From Varroa destructor (lineage: Eukaryota > Arthropoda > Arachnida > Mesostigmata > Varroidae), in NCBI RefSeq assembly GCF_002443255.2, contig NW_019211455.1:12968752-13032751 (forward strand): DNA of 64,000 bases, in the 5' to 3' direction. Made by a program: the position numbers and the translations under genes. A model generated the notes under the pieces. It did no database searches. It had not been told where the DNA came from and was given only the letters and a program-made list of their open reading frames with translations. Below, piece by piece: positions 48,136 to 60,681 of the stretch (position 1 is the first letter of the stretch; the number at the start of each line of letters is the position of its first letter).

Positions 48136-49368
48136 CTACTGAAAATGAAAGAAAAAAAAAGTGTAAAAAGGCGATGGGAGTTGAGTTCATGGTGCAGGAA
48201 AGATCCTCGCTAAGGATCCAGCCGTTGGGGGCTAGGGGAGAATTCAAGCGCTGGGAAGTGGATAGAGTCAAGCGCAGGGAGGTGGATATTCCTCCTCGAG
48301 TTCAGTTACCTTCATGCTGCCGTTACTCGAAGATTAATTGCAAGCAATGTATGTTTTATTTCTTCGTCCAAAGTCCCACCTTGTCATCCAGACTGTTGTC
48401 GTCGTCATAACTATTCCTATCCCGAATACAACTTCAGCCCTAACTTTACTTGGTCTGTCATCATTTGTTTGTTTGTTAGCTTTTCCAGTGGCAGTCATGC
48501 ACTGTGTTAGTAAACAGGGAGCCAAACGAATAGCAAGCAGGAAAACTCGGAGACGAAGAGGCGGCAAATGTGGTGCATTGCCTTTATGGTAGATGTGTGC
48601 TGTTTAGGGAAACAACACATTTTCTTCGTGTTTCGACGAATAACTTAGCAACAAAATAAGAGGACGAACAGTGAATGACGAACCGGACGACCGAAAAACG
48701 TCGCGTGTACCGACCGAGATTGACTCAAACGCCGTCACAAATATCTCATTTCCACTGGCCTTTTTCTTTACCATCACTGCTATTCCCGGCTGCAGCTAAG
48801 CCTAATAATGCCGACGTCTCACCGTATTCTTTTCGTCCCGGGGGATGTGGGGTCCATCATTTTTGAGCTGCTTACTCTTGTTGCCGCTTGGAGTATAGTA
48901 GAATGGGGAATGTATGCGGGGATCTGGGGAGTTGGGGTATGCAATGACGGTTAGGCAATAGAGGCGCGGTTCTTTTCACCGCTGATGCCTTTGCATGTCA
49001 ATGAAGCGGTCCGACTGACGACGAGCTGAGCTGCGAATGGGCGAACGGCTATTGAACTGGCTTGCTGCAGGGCGGTTCCGAGTTTGGACAACTTCGATGA
49101 CGAATCTGAACGATAAAACTCGAGCAAGGGTAGGCAAAGCAGGCCAGAGCTGCTGTTCATGGACCTTTTGATGCATAAAAGAAAGGCAGTCTGACAGATC
49201 TCACACTAGATCCAAGCAGTGGTTGCGCGAACGGATAAGACTGAAAGGAGTTTGGCGTCGCCATGGGCTCACCCCCCACAAACCCACTCTTGTGTGTGAA
49301 GGATAGCAGAAGATAGCGAAGGACGAGTTTAAGAGTAGAGGCTGGCTCTATCAGAGGAACAGGGCGTC

Positions 49369-49599
49369 ATGGAGGCCTCAGAAAAGGATATTTCTGAAAA
49401 TGGTGTTGTTATGAACATCTTTGCTGTTGCGGTTGTACCTTTTTCTAAGGCTGTTGCTTTGGTATCAGATACTAGTTTGGCCCCCATGTCGTCCGCTGTC
49501 CCATTACTTTCGAGGTTGTCCAAGGGCTATCTACAGAGGCTCGCAGAGCTTGCTTCTGTGATGGATACACTTGTTTCTCGTCGTTGCCGGACGTTTTAG
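49369..49599 (+). CDS. Candidate 76-codon ORF with good start context
   Basis: GCGTCATGGAGG gives an ATG in fair Kozak context. The product is MEASEKDISENGVVMNIFAV... with a moderately hydrophobic centre and basic C-terminus, ending at TAG 49,597-49,599. The opposite strand carries a 64-codon frame (49,329-49,523) that is equally protein-like, so at most one is real. Neither shows a recognisable domain. Confidence 0.13.
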   Translation: MEASEKDISENGVVMNIFAVAVVPFSKAVALVSDTSLAPMSSAVPLLSRLSKGYLQRLAELASVMDTLVSRRCRTF

Positions 49600-52500
49600 G
49601 GTGAAAAAGCAGAGTGTATAGATTGCGGTTGCTTATGTCGCTTCCCAATGCCGGTCGGCCGAGAGCGCCCACCCTCGTGATGCTGCCACCGTTCTCTGTT
49701 CTTTCTCTCCTTTGTTTCAAGATCGAAATGTACTGCGCACGATATTGGTGGCCAAGAACTGCCGTAGTGGATGAGTGGTAGAACGTAGAAATGCTAGCAG
49801 CGCAGCAGAAGCTGGCGGAGCCGTGGAGCCTGACGTCAGCTGGTCGACCGGCTATGGTGACGAAGCACCTCTCGTGACCGGATCGAATCTGTCGCCAGAC
49901 TACGAGCAACACTCGTGCGATGCAAGTGATGGTACTCCGTAGTACTCGGTGGACGTATAAGTCTCGTCTTAGCGCTTTTTATCGAGCCTGTTGAACAGCC
50001 GCAGCAATAGTCCCCGTAGCCAGTCTTTCCACATACATAATACATGCATTACTTTAAGAGTAACGTACACACACAGATGCTTGCACACGCATACGCACCC
50101 CGCAAAGGCGTTGCTACTCCCACTTCTCTGACAGCCAGCGCCTTTCAATGTGTGAGTTGCCTCTGTGTTCTAACAAAGGCCTAGCCAGGGACGACGAGAC
50201 CGTTTGTATTCACTGGGGCAAGAACGGTGGGCAAACAGGAGCAGTCACCATCGAGAGACGTAGGACAAGAGTGGTGCGTTGTGAGCCCCACTGTCTGCGT
50301 AACAGTATGCGTTCGAGTGTATGTGCACATGTCAACGAAGCAGTGGCAGCAGGAGAGCGGTTAAGTGCACAGAGACTCATGGAATTCACCCCACTAATGT
50401 TAACCCTCGATCGTCCTTTTGTTCGGCGGCAGCACCATCTATGATGATGCTGTAGCGCTCGGCCCCTGGCGATTTTGTATCTTTTGCTAGTTCTTGCCCT
50501 TTTTTTGCTTTTCTGGCGCCTGCTTGCATCTGTAGCCGCGTGAGTGCGAATGGTGATCGAGGTCTAGGGGACAAGCGCAGAGATAGAATGGCGTTTTCCA
50601 CACAAGAGACAAAAACGGCAAAAATAGGAAATAGAGACGTAAGAAAACACTTGACGCAACGATGGCTAGGACGTCTGTGCCCCATTGTACAACCTTCGCT
50701 TATTAGTAGACATACAAAGTGGGGTTGTTACAAAACACCGTTGTAACATTATGTCTATCATACTGCTCCTATTGCCGGCTATAAAAGGAATGTTGTCGAC
50801 ATAAAGATTTGATAACTTTCTTTGTGCGAACGAGAATGAACTTAAAGACCGGGGCATCGAGTCTTAACGAGCTCAAGTCATTGTGTTTGTGCACGCGGCC
50901 GGTACTTTCAGACATGTACATGTATCGGGCCGTTGGTTCGCGGATATGGGTATCGATATGTGTGGCAAGAATAACGAGTATCTTTTATAAATGGGCAAAC
51001 TTCAAAGCTTCCCTTGGCTTTTGCTCAGCTTCATCGCGTTTCCCATTCCGCCAAAAACTGATGACGATCGTTAATGTATCTTATCCAAATAGTTAGTCTA
51101 CTGTGTGGCGTGTACGAGCTAACCGTCGCTCTACAGAGTCCGGCCGTGAACCTCATCCGTATTTACATTGTCGGCCGCCAGTGCGACCGGGGAGGATCGG
51201 ACAGGGACAGGCCAAGGAAACTGAAGTGTTAATGATGTAGAATGGGGCAGTCTTTGACAGAGTGTTGAATGCGTGAATCTCGTTTAATCGTCGGAACTCA
51301 GGACCCGGATGTTGGCCCTTACGAAGCCATTGGCCTAGGGTCTCTAATAGTGTACGCTGAATGGTCACGGATTGCGTGACTAGGACGTCTCAGCTCCAAA
51401 CGCCTCATCGAGAAAGCTCTTCAACAGAACTCCCTACTCTTGGAGCTGCTGGAACCAATCAGACACCTCCTACCATGAAAGGCTACTATATCTACCTAGA
51501 GATAACTAACAAAGTGGCCATAAAGTTTCGTGGTCACCATTCGTTCATCCGTTACTGTTCACGACTATAGACCAACGCTTATTTATTTTTATTTAGCGTT
51601 ATTTACCAGGATATTTACCGAAATTGACAATCGTTTTTGTTAAATAAATCTGGAAAAGGCTTGTACATGCGAATCTTATGGTCGGCCGAATGGTATTCTA
51701 AAAATAACGGGTATTGCAATATGCATATAAAGTAACAATAAGGTTATTACATTTTAATTGTTTCGACATGTTACTTTTGCAAGTTCTAACACATGGTGCA
51801 CACGGTGAGGATGTAACAGAAAGGAGTAGTCTAAACCTAAACCGATAAGCTGGAGTGTAGCAAATGAATTTTCTAAGAAACACCGACTTTATACTAAGGG
51901 GAAAGAGAAAGCCACTGTGTCGTTTGATGGTCAGGATCAAGCTGTAAAAATTGCATGTCTCGACCTTTAATATAGTGTTCTTTCCGCAATATGCCATTCC
52001 TCCTCCTAGAAGCACGATTCAAATGTTCGCCGTCGCTGCCGTAGCCGTAACTTCTTCTGCCTCCATTAAGTGCTTTGGAGCGTCACGAGCGACACCTAGT
52101 CCACGTGGAGAGTGGCTGACCGACTAGTTTTTTCTTCTCCTTTCCTCGTCGTGGACGATTGAGGTTCTTCCTCCACTTATTCGTCCTCCTGACCTCCGAC
52201 GGATTCCGAATCTTTTTCGCCTTTCCTTCTTTCCCTCAGGCTGACAGTCGGAGTGACTGGGTGACCAAGCGCAGTGCTTTACAGCCTTATCAGCTACCGT
52301 TTACTCTTCGGTCTCTCGCGAGTTCGTCTGTTAATTGCTTTCCACTTCAGGCACCTAGCAACGAGGCAACCGGATTCTCCGTACCGCGTGGGCCAACTTC
52401 TCTGGTGAACCTATCAAAATCATGGTGTGATGGCTAGACTTCTCTCACGAGACAGAGACTAAAGTTGTCTTCGGGTCTTTTCTTTACCCCTTAACCGGAG

Positions 52501-53917
52501 AGAAACGACCAAGATGTACTGGAGCAAAACTTTTGATGCCCACTGTAGTTCCATGTCACTCCACTGCTCCCCCCCACAAGTGCATTTTGCCTGCCTTTCT
52601 ATGAGACTAGAAAGGATTCGCCTGCCGTCTTTTTCACGGTTGCTGTATCTTCTGTCATGTCGTACCCATCTCTGTATTTGCCTTTGTTCTCTCCCTCCTC
52701 CTCTTCCTTTTGTTCAGCTCCAGTCCAGTGTTTTTCATATCCTTCGCCCAGGTTCTACCCCACTATACCCCCTGGTTATCGGTCTCTTCCGTCACCCATA
52801 CCCCGCCGTTACCGCACGAGTTTTGTCCGCTATTCCGCAACGGTAACCAGTTCACCGAACTTACGTGTAGCTATGGTTCGCTGGTATCACTCGAGCTACC
52901 CCGAAAAACTTGTCACTCCGCGGACGCAAGCAGGCGAGCGAGGAACACCAAAAGCTAGAATGCCGTGGTCGTCCACCAGGCGACTACTGCGATAAGCAGC
53001 TAAGTTTTTCGTCGCTCTTTCGAAAAGATGGAGAAATCATCGCCGCCAACGCGAACCGGCCATGATTTCGAGTCGGCAGGTCGCTAGTGGCGGCCAGTGG
53101 CCAGGCAAAGGGAGAAAGGTAAAAAGAGAATGAGTTTGCTCGGGTCAGCGAGCTGAATTAATGTTAATTCTTGGTTTAATTATAAAACACATGACGACGG
53201 GTGAATAAACTAGACCTCGGAAGATGAAGAAATGCCGTCAGGACATATGTGTATGTAGGCACGTCTGCGTGGTTACTTTGGGTTACAGTGAAGTCTGATG
53301 TGTTATGGGAGTATATAAGTGTTTCAAGTCCCTGTGAGCTTGCATAAGTGGACGCGTGTTACCACAAGATAAAATTTGGTTGGGCGTTTGGTAAAGCAAT
53401 AGGAGAGTTTTTGATCCAAACTGCGGATGGCTAAACAACTTCAAGTATTGGCGACAAAAATGAAGTACAAATGTGCCACTTCGATGGCCACAGAATGCCC
53501 AAGCGGTACTAGCAGCACTTGTGGTGGGTAAAGGTACTTTAGTAAAGCTGATAGCGCAGCGCTCAGTATTTCTGCGCAGATTTCTGCCGGTCCACCTGAA
53601 CGGCTACTGCAAATCCGCGGTCACGTCGATCTCAAACAGGAATGAATCGAACGTTCCCTGCCTGGTCCTTATAATAATGTGACTAGAGGACGAAGGTGTA
53701 GCCATCTGCGCTGACTCAGTAAGTCAAAGGAAACACGAACGGAAAACCAGCTGGCGCCCAGTAGGAATATAGGTTAGATCTTTTTGTTGAACACTTACGC
53801 GCTCAGTGTCAACCATGTAGACGTTACGCCTATGGCGGCTATAAAAGACAACAGAAGAAGCAATAATTTTATTTGTAGACAGCTGCAAAGACAGATCTAT
53901 ATACCTGATTTTCAAAT

Positions 53918-53941
53918 GCTGCTGCTGCTGCTGCTGCTGCT
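53918..53941. repeat. (GCT)8 trinucleotide repeat
   Basis: Eight GCT units; no convincing reading frame runs through it. Confidence 0.95.
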
Positions 53942-55876
53942 ATAGATGTTCGATGGTGACTATATAATTGTTTTATAGTGTAAATATGTATTTATAGTAG
54001 GTATTTATCTGGTTTAGTTTATTACGAACCCTTATAAAACGTAGAGTACTTTGTACATAACGTCCTAGTATCTATAGATAGACCGAATGCAGTATAATAT
54101 CCCTTTCCCGACCTAAGTGTGTTGGTATTTAGACTCTCTCTAATAAATGATTTTTACAGACAGAGTTAGCATAGTCAACGAACTCTAACAACCAATAAAA
54201 CATTATAATAAAGTTCGCCATAAGAAAAAAAATTCTTATGCACTAATGTGGATGGAAGGGGCTTAAATGTCGTGTGACGGTTTGTGTCGTACCGCTCGCT
54301 ATAGCGCGCAGATCTCCGTGACTACCAAAGGAAGTTGCTTAATGAGAGCTTATGGAAAGTGAAGCTGGCCTTTCGTGCACTGATTATATAGCTACTCTTA
54401 AAGGTGTTCTATGCGAATGAGTGCGACTCTAGGAACTGCCAGTGGGCTGGTTTTCGCTTCACTTGAAAATGTGGTCAGCCATTGGTCTACAGCAGTTTGA
54501 TCATTGGGTCACATATGCCCCAGGGACTTGGCACCATAACCTCGAGTGCTACATATCTTAAGGTTGTTTAGTTTCTAATACTGAGTTCGCCGTATCGTAC
54601 GCATCCAAAGATTCACATTTAATAAATACAGTATTATCGCGTCCATCCTTGTTTCTAAATCGTTTTATGTGCGTTACCTGCAAAGCTTTGAATCTCGCTC
54701 TATCTCTGCTTCATCCGCTTGTTACTTAAACGTTCCGTGTTATAACAGTGTGTGTTCTTTGGGATAAAGAAGGCTGTTTCTTAAATTTTCAAAGGCAAGA
54801 CCGCTCAACCGTTGGCCAGTGGAAAAAAAATATTGCCAAGGTGGAAAAAGCGTCTGTTTTTTTCAAGGGGACCATTTAGTTGTGTAGCTATGCAGACAAT
54901 CTGTCGACTTCAGGTTTGGCTACTAGCGACAACCGGACAGTCAATAAGACCACCGTCTGCCTGTAGCCGATATCAGTATAAGTGAGATAGAACAACAATA
55001 TCACAGAGGCGAAATTAAACGCGGTCATGAAAAAAGAAGGTCACAGAAAAAAACACATTTTTCTATATTACACTATAAGTGTAATAGTAGATTACCGTTA
55101 TGGGCTTTTCAAGGCGTTGACACAATTACTACCGAGTCTTTAGTATCTTTTTGTATTTCAAGTTTACTCACTACTTGTGAAATATTTAGTTTTACTCATT
55201 AGAGCACATATTTTGAAACTTTCATATCGAAATGAGCTTTTACTTTTCGTCGATCATTTCTTACCTACCTGCGGTCAGCCATCATACAACTGTAAGCATA
55301 ACCTAATTATTTGCAGCAGTTGTTGCTAGTCTGTAATCCTTCGTTAGATATATTTTTTTGCTGTTGCCACACATTTTTTTGAAGGCCTGAAACTATTTTT
55401 CTTTTCAGTTTCATCCGTCGTCTTAGGACAACTAGCGTGATTGTCTTTTCCTTTGATTTTTGTCGTTGTCGAGGATCTCTTGTCATTAAGCACTAACTCA
55501 TGGTACGGTGTCGACAGCGCTTGCTCAGCTGATTCGTTGTTTATTCAGCGTTGCCTCCTAAGTCCCAGTTGTCGACCGGTCTCCTCCATCCTCTGGCCAC
55601 CGGTTCTCCTATCCTGAAAGTAGTGTGCCCCCTTCCTTGCGTACTTCTGTACTGTGTTTGGAATAGTACGGGGCATAATGGGATGCTACAAGGACACAGC
55701 TTCAAAGACACAAAAAAGCTTTATTGGTTCTAAAGTGTTTCAATTTGCAAGGAGGTTATTATTCGCCGCCGCCACTGCTGATTCCTCTTGTCTGCTACGA
55801 CAGTGGTAGCAGTGGCGGCGTGCAGTACCCCCACTCTTACTGTACTTTCCTTCAGCCATTGCTCTCCATCCTTGTT

Positions 55877-55891
55877 CCCCCCCCCCCCCCC
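55877..55891. repeat. C15 homopolymer
   Basis: Fifteen consecutive C residues on the plus strand, so poly-G on the minus strand. Confidence 0.95.
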
Positions 55892-57680
55892 AATGTCTCT
55901 TAGATCCGTAACAGTGGCAGCCGCCGCAGTAGAAGATCGCACGAGCCGTTGCAATGTCCCTCGTTCGTTCGGTGGTTTCTGCCTTAGATTTGACTGTAAA
56001 AAGGGGCAGTAGTAGCCGCAATAATGGAGACCAATGTCGGCAGAAGCATGATGTTGTGTGTCTACTTACACACCCTCTTGCCCGCGATCTTCTTATTTTT
56101 ACTGTGCTACCGTTAAGCCAGCGAAGACACAGATAGGAAAGGAGGGTTTGCGTAGATTGTCTACGTCGAGAGCAGTGTACGGCTTGTGTAGGCAGTAGCA
56201 AGCAGTGCTACTTCTGTAACACTGCGTCGAATGAGAGGACAGGGCCTGACAACAGCACGGGAGTGACTTCGTGCGAACCGAGTGTGGGTCTTTTTGAGAC
56301 TCAAACATTACCCTTCGCTTGTCGTTTTTTCCTTCTCCTCTTAGTTCTGTACCTCATTCTTTTTAGCGCGAAGAGCGAGAGAACACCACTAAAAAGGAAG
56401 CAGAAACCAGATAGATATTGATTTCGCGCTTCGTGGTAAATCCGGATCTGGCCTCCTCAGGGTTTGGCCTGTTCTGGCCGCATAATTCCGCTCGACGTTC
56501 CGATTTTCCGCCACCGGCACGCGCCAGCGTCACCATACGCTATCGCCTTGATACGCTCAGCTGCTTTAAAGGAAGTTGGGTTAGTGGAACAAGGAGAAAC
56601 AAGGGAAAAATCGGGAATATGGGTGAAGAATAGTGGAGTTAGAAGGTGGAAGAAGGGTTTCGGAGGCTGAGTGGCAAAAGCAAGAAGCGTTTTTTTGCCC
56701 ATGGGTTGCTTGCTGCTCGCTGAATCTTTTGCAGGGCTTTCGAAACACGTGCCCCTTGAGCCTTTCGTGCCCACAGTTGCACCTACGGCCTCCACTTTTG
56801 CCTTCGTCCGCTTCAAGCCTAGTCAAGTCCTTGCCACCATTTCCGTTTTTTCTTCGTTTCTTTCGAACTGTGTTGGTGCCGGCCGGTTCCCCACGACTCG
56901 ACAGCCAGGCGGCGAAGCCAACATTTGCACTAAGGCAGTGCCACTGTACCAGGCAGACGTTTTCCGGCGAGTAGTAGTTCTCTTGAAAATCAACCGTTCG
57001 CGATTACAATGTCCGCTAGTAGGCAATCCTATAGCTATCAAGATTACCAAGCACTCAAGCTATTTCACTCGATTTTCTGTTTGTTTGAGTGCGGCCTTTC
57101 GTCAGATTCGTATTAAACGGTAGAGGAGTCTAGCGGTTCGAATCGCGACCACGTTTTCTGTTACACAGCCTGTTTTTGGTTTGTCGTCCATTGCGTTCAC
57201 CTCCAGCAGGTAGCATTGACAATATTTGATACAATAGTATAGTACCCGGTTAGATAGCGATTGAAGACCGAACTGAGAACTATGTGTAGAAATCGAGTAG
57301 GCAGCTTTGACTGAAATTCTACGAGAAACAAATAGGTGAAGTTCCCTATTCAAATTCAACAATCCTCGATCAGATGCCTATGAGGCAAATTAGCAAAAAC
57401 ATTTAACGCACCAGTTGAATAGAGAAACCAAATGAGAACGTCAGTTTTAGATAAACCTAAGTTAGGAATTACTGTATAAAAAGATTCGTAAAGCACACTA
57501 TAGAACAAGTAAGCCTAAATGGCTGAAAATATGTATCTGTATATGTATGTATATGTAAGTTTATTTATCTATTATAGACGTAAACAACAGTTCGTCTGTT
57601 AACGTTCGTTAATAGAGGCATGTAGTAGAAGAACTTAAATAATCTACAGCTCTTTCGGCCTAATTGTCACGAACGAAGAA

Positions 57681-58055
57681 TCACCGACCCACTGTTGATT
57701 TGTCACATTTATTTATGGCTATATAAACATATAGGGCATACATTTCGCAATTTTCCAGCGGTACAGCAGCCCGCCGCAACAAAGCAGTAATTTCTTCTTG
57801 CAAATTTTTTGTTGTCCCGTTCTGCCTTGTTGGTAATACCAGCCCGCCAGTACCCGAGTAATTATGCCAACTAGTTTTGAGCGTTCTAATAAGTTTCTCA
57901 GCATCATTTTTCAGTTGCTTTTTTGCCCCTGGGTATTCCCTTCTTTTTGAGTGGCGGTGTGCATCTCTTTGAGTATCGTACCGGTACACGGCGTCAATGC
58001 TCTTAATAGTGTCAAAGTTTCTCTTTTTTAATGAGAAACTATAAGGCCGTTTGAA
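57681..58055 (-). CDS. Candidate 124-codon open segment downstream of the Ty3/Gypsy relic
   Basis: The minus frame is open from after TGA (58,056-58,058) to TGA at 57,681. It has a Lys/Arg-rich first half (KKRNFDTIKSIDAVYRYD, RHSKRREYPGAKKQLKNDAE), a Gly-containing middle (WHNYSGTGGLVLPTRQNG) and a leucine-rich C-terminal part (LQEEITALLRRAAVPLENC). It lies about 860 bases beyond the end of the integrase relic, on the same strand. It might be 3' element sequence or an unrelated host exon. No match is recognised. Its length and charge pattern make it one of the more credible unassigned frames. Confidence 0.25.
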   Translation of the reverse strand, partial: FKRPYSFSLKKRNFDTIKSIDAVYRYDTQRDAHRHSKRREYPGAKKQLKNDAEKLIRTLKTSWHNYSGTGGLVLPTRQNGTTKNLQEEITALLRRAAVPLENCEMYALYVYIAINKCDKSTVGR

Positions 58056-58058
58056 TCA

Positions 58059-58915
58059 TTTTGTCCGCGTTCTTCGCCCTCTGCCAGTCGGATAGCTGTT
58101 ACCCACGCGAATGAGTAACGCGTTGGGCAAAGGAGAATTGCTGAGGCGACGCTGACTGTGTAACTGGCAGCCACTGCGTCACTGAAAGCCAAAAGAATGA
58201 TATCTAGAAACGCGAGACGTCACACATATAGAGAAGCAGAACGCAGCGAAACATATTACAAGAACGAACTCGACGACGACGACGACTTGTTGTCACTCGA
58301 TGGGCAACTGGGAACTGCCGATGGTAGCGGTTCTCGGAAGCTTTTGCTGTACGCTTGTCACTTCGAAAGGGTCACTCGGCTAGTTTTTACTCTTTCGACG
58401 CTCGCGATCTTCTTGAATGTGCTATCTTTGGTAGATATCTAGAATTATAAAGAAAATAACGAAGACCTATATACAGATCCACATTATCCTTTTCCTCGTT
58501 GAATCAGGAGTTTTATTGTCTAGTTTTGTTCTTTCGAATGTGACTGACCTGTTCGATGCATCTTGAAGCGGCATAAAACATATTTCTCACCTCGTTTACA
58601 GCGATTATAACGTAATATCTAAGAACTGTTCATTTTTTATCTTCAGTTAAATAGTCTGTCTACTTTCACTCTGTAAGCAATGTTGTGATGCGTACCAGTA
58701 ACCCCTCTAAAGTGATATGCCCACACGTTCTGACCTTTCAGTAAAAACAAAGTTTCATTTAACATAATGGATTAGTTTATAATATGGATTCTTTGTTCCT
58801 TTTTGCAACTCAAGTGAACAGCATATATTTTCGTCAAATTTGGTAGAGCTCTGTAGAACATTAGAAACAGGTGACTAGGCGAGTTCAAATAATTCATAAG
58901 AAATTGATTTTTTTT
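58059..58915. other. AT-rich sequence 3' of the Ty3/Gypsy relic
   Basis: Where the rest of pol and a 3' LTR would be expected. No terminal repeat with the sequence beyond 61.2 kb could be seen by eye. A (CGA)n run at 58,271-58,285 encodes acidic residues in a short plus frame. Confidence 0.4.
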
Positions 58916-59520
58916 AAAAACATCCATGAACCACTCGGTTAAGCCATTTAACTATGAATGGAACGGTGCAGTCCTGATGTGATCAACCCCTCAAATCTGG
59001 GAGTGTTCGTGATGTGAGTGGGGGTTCGTGATGTGAATTGGGGGCCGTTACCAGAAACGACCGTGTATGGATTATGATACGTTCGAACATGTGGCTTAGT
59101 TCGTGGGCGGTTGTATTTGCTATAACTGAGTTCTGAGTACATTTCAAATCATCCAAAATATATGTCCATAGCAATCAAAAACGTCTTACCTTCTAATGGG
59201 ACCAGCAAAATCAAGATGTGCCTGCTCTTTTGGGTGTAGGCCATTTTTGAATAGACATTCTTGCTAAGCTTCTAAACTGGTTAGCACAGTAGGAATAATG
59301 TCGGGGAATTTTTTTCGAAGTCATTTTCGATTTGTGACCGGTAGGACCAGTGTAGGATTTTGCGGCCCAAGATTATCGTACAATTTACTGAAGAAGTTCA
59401 GTTGAAGAGCTTCTGGTGTTATCATTCCATTGTGCAATAGAAGACACGCCTTTATGATATACAGCGAATTATGCTGGTGATGGAAACAGATAAACGGATC
59501 GTTATCTTAAAAGGTTTTCG
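58916..59520 (-). pseudogene. Integrase remnant (H2C2 region plus rve catalytic core)
   Basis: In minus-strand order: CLLLHNGMITPEALQ (about 59,455-59,410) fits '.CLL.G.RVVIP..L'. QECLFKNGLHPKE (about 59,262-59,224) fits the second half of the zinc-binding HHCC region. AHLDFAGPI (59,223-59,197) carries the first catalytic Asp of the DDE core ('H.DFAGP'). VVSGNGPQFTS (about 59,063-59,030) fits 'LVSDNGPQFTS', with the second catalytic Asp replaced by Gly. DHIRTAPFHS and NGLTEWFMDV (58,983-58,921) fit 'HI.TAP.HP..NGLAERFV', where Ala-Glu-Arg has become Thr-Glu-Trp. Stops interrupt the frame and a 20-bp tandem duplication (59,001-59,040) shifts it. The Gly substitution alone would abolish strand transfer, so the gene is dead. 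The family assignment is strong. Confidence 0.78.
59001..59040. repeat. 20-bp tandem duplication within the integrase relic
   Basis: Two copies sharing the core GTTCGTGATGTGA with few differences. Twenty is not a multiple of three, so the duplication shifts the integrase frame. Confidence 0.88.
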
Positions 59521-59639
59521 GCTATTTTGTTGCCCTCAGACAATTAGTCACTTCCTGCAGAGTCATACCGTTGATGGCTTCGTAGCGAAAATACTTCAGT
59601 GTTAATAATAAACAATAAAAAGATTTTTAGAAGTGGATT

Positions 59640-59960
59640 ATTATTAAGACCTTTTCAACCTGTGCGACAACTTCTTCTCCAGAATCTGTTGGTTTGTAAT
59701 TAACAACGGCAGACAGAGCATTGCCGAACTTGTCAATTCTCTTATATTTTAAGCTAATATTCTAACATCCTTTATATTATATCTTACACTGGTATTTTTG
59801 TGAATGTCGCCTACTTTTGTTATCTAATAACCGTATATACTGGAACCCTCTTCACTACAGAACATAATTAGCAGTGGTAAATAAACTTTTGTCCACAAGT
59901 GTACTCACTGCTTTATCCTTGACAAAGGTAAGATGTTAGCCTTTTACGCATAGTCTAGTC
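59640..59960 (-). pseudogene. RNase H C-terminal remnant of the Ty3/Gypsy relic
   Basis: At 59,750-59,712 the minus strand reads KYKRIDKFGNALS. This matches the signature at the end of Ty3/Gypsy RNase H, where 'I.YR....GNADALSR' closes the domain, with the central residues lost. The same frame stays open into an acidic stretch (to about 59,640), as expected for the linker to integrase. Upstream, at about 59,960-59,760, only faint traces of the '.TANRLQRW' block could be argued, and no catalytic residues are visible. The position between RT and integrase is exactly right for the family. The core of the domain is assumed from position rather than seen. Confidence 0.5.
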
Positions 59961-60244
59961 CTGATCTATTCGAAGCCCAACCCGGCGTTTTACCTAACTT
60001 TATGAGCAACTTATATATCGATGCGATATTACGATATTAACACCGTACTGGCTGACGGCTACAATTGATAGTGAAGAATCGTAGTAAGTTAGCAGCTGAC
60101 TTAATTATTCAATGATTAAGCTTAATTTAGAAATTTCTGTACTATGGTAACTTTTAAGCTAATAAGTTTATTATAAATAGTGAATAGTGTGGGACCGTTT
60201 CAGGTAGTCAGCGTAGTTCTACAGGCATGTTTGCCATAGCTTCA

Positions 60245-60640
60245 GTCTTCTTCGGATCTGGCTTCTTGTGTAACAATGAAACCTAAGCAGTTTATAGATG
60301 TTTCATTTTTCAAGTCTGACTTTATACACAAGCCACATTCTGTGATACTTAAAGTCATCTAAAGAGGCCGACATAGCGCTTAATCCAACAATAACTTATC
60401 ATCTCCTGAAAAATACCGAAATTAATTTTTATTCCGTAAGGAAGTCGATGATATCGATAGAAACGTTTGGAAGCATTTATTGTCAATAGTTTATTCGGCT
60501 TGTCATCAGTCTGTTAACTATTGCTTTTGTCTGTAAGTGGGTCACAAGATCTATCATCGAGACACATTTTTCGCCCTTGAACATAGTAAAGATGGTGATC
60601 TGATAAGTATGTGCATCTTTTCAATCTGTGTCTTCACTAT

Positions 60641-60681
<41 letters not shown>

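Larger units (their letters stand above)
48147..57680. other. GC-rich to 53.1 kb, AT-rich to 55.5 kb, GC-rich to 57.2 kb; no recognised gene
   Basis: Frames up to 153 codons on both strands but no motif that I recognise. 53.9-55.5 kb is nearly frame-free. A donor-like AAG|GTAACT at about 48,310 (minus) might relate to the candidate gene at 47.8-48.1 kb. Confidence 0.4.

Noticed and set aside
47848..48213. 121-codon plus-strand frame opposite the candidate membrane exon
   Set aside because: Likely a shadow: the minus strand has the strong acceptor, hydrophobic helix and PPxY tail, while the plus frame has no such support.
49763..49790. A-box-like TGGATGAGTGGTAGAACG
   Set aside because: No B box follows at tRNA spacing and no cloverleaf can be drawn.
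57131..57150. B-box-like GGTTCGAATC suggesting a tRNA
   Set aside because: The bases around it cannot form a T-arm, and no A box or acceptor stem is present.
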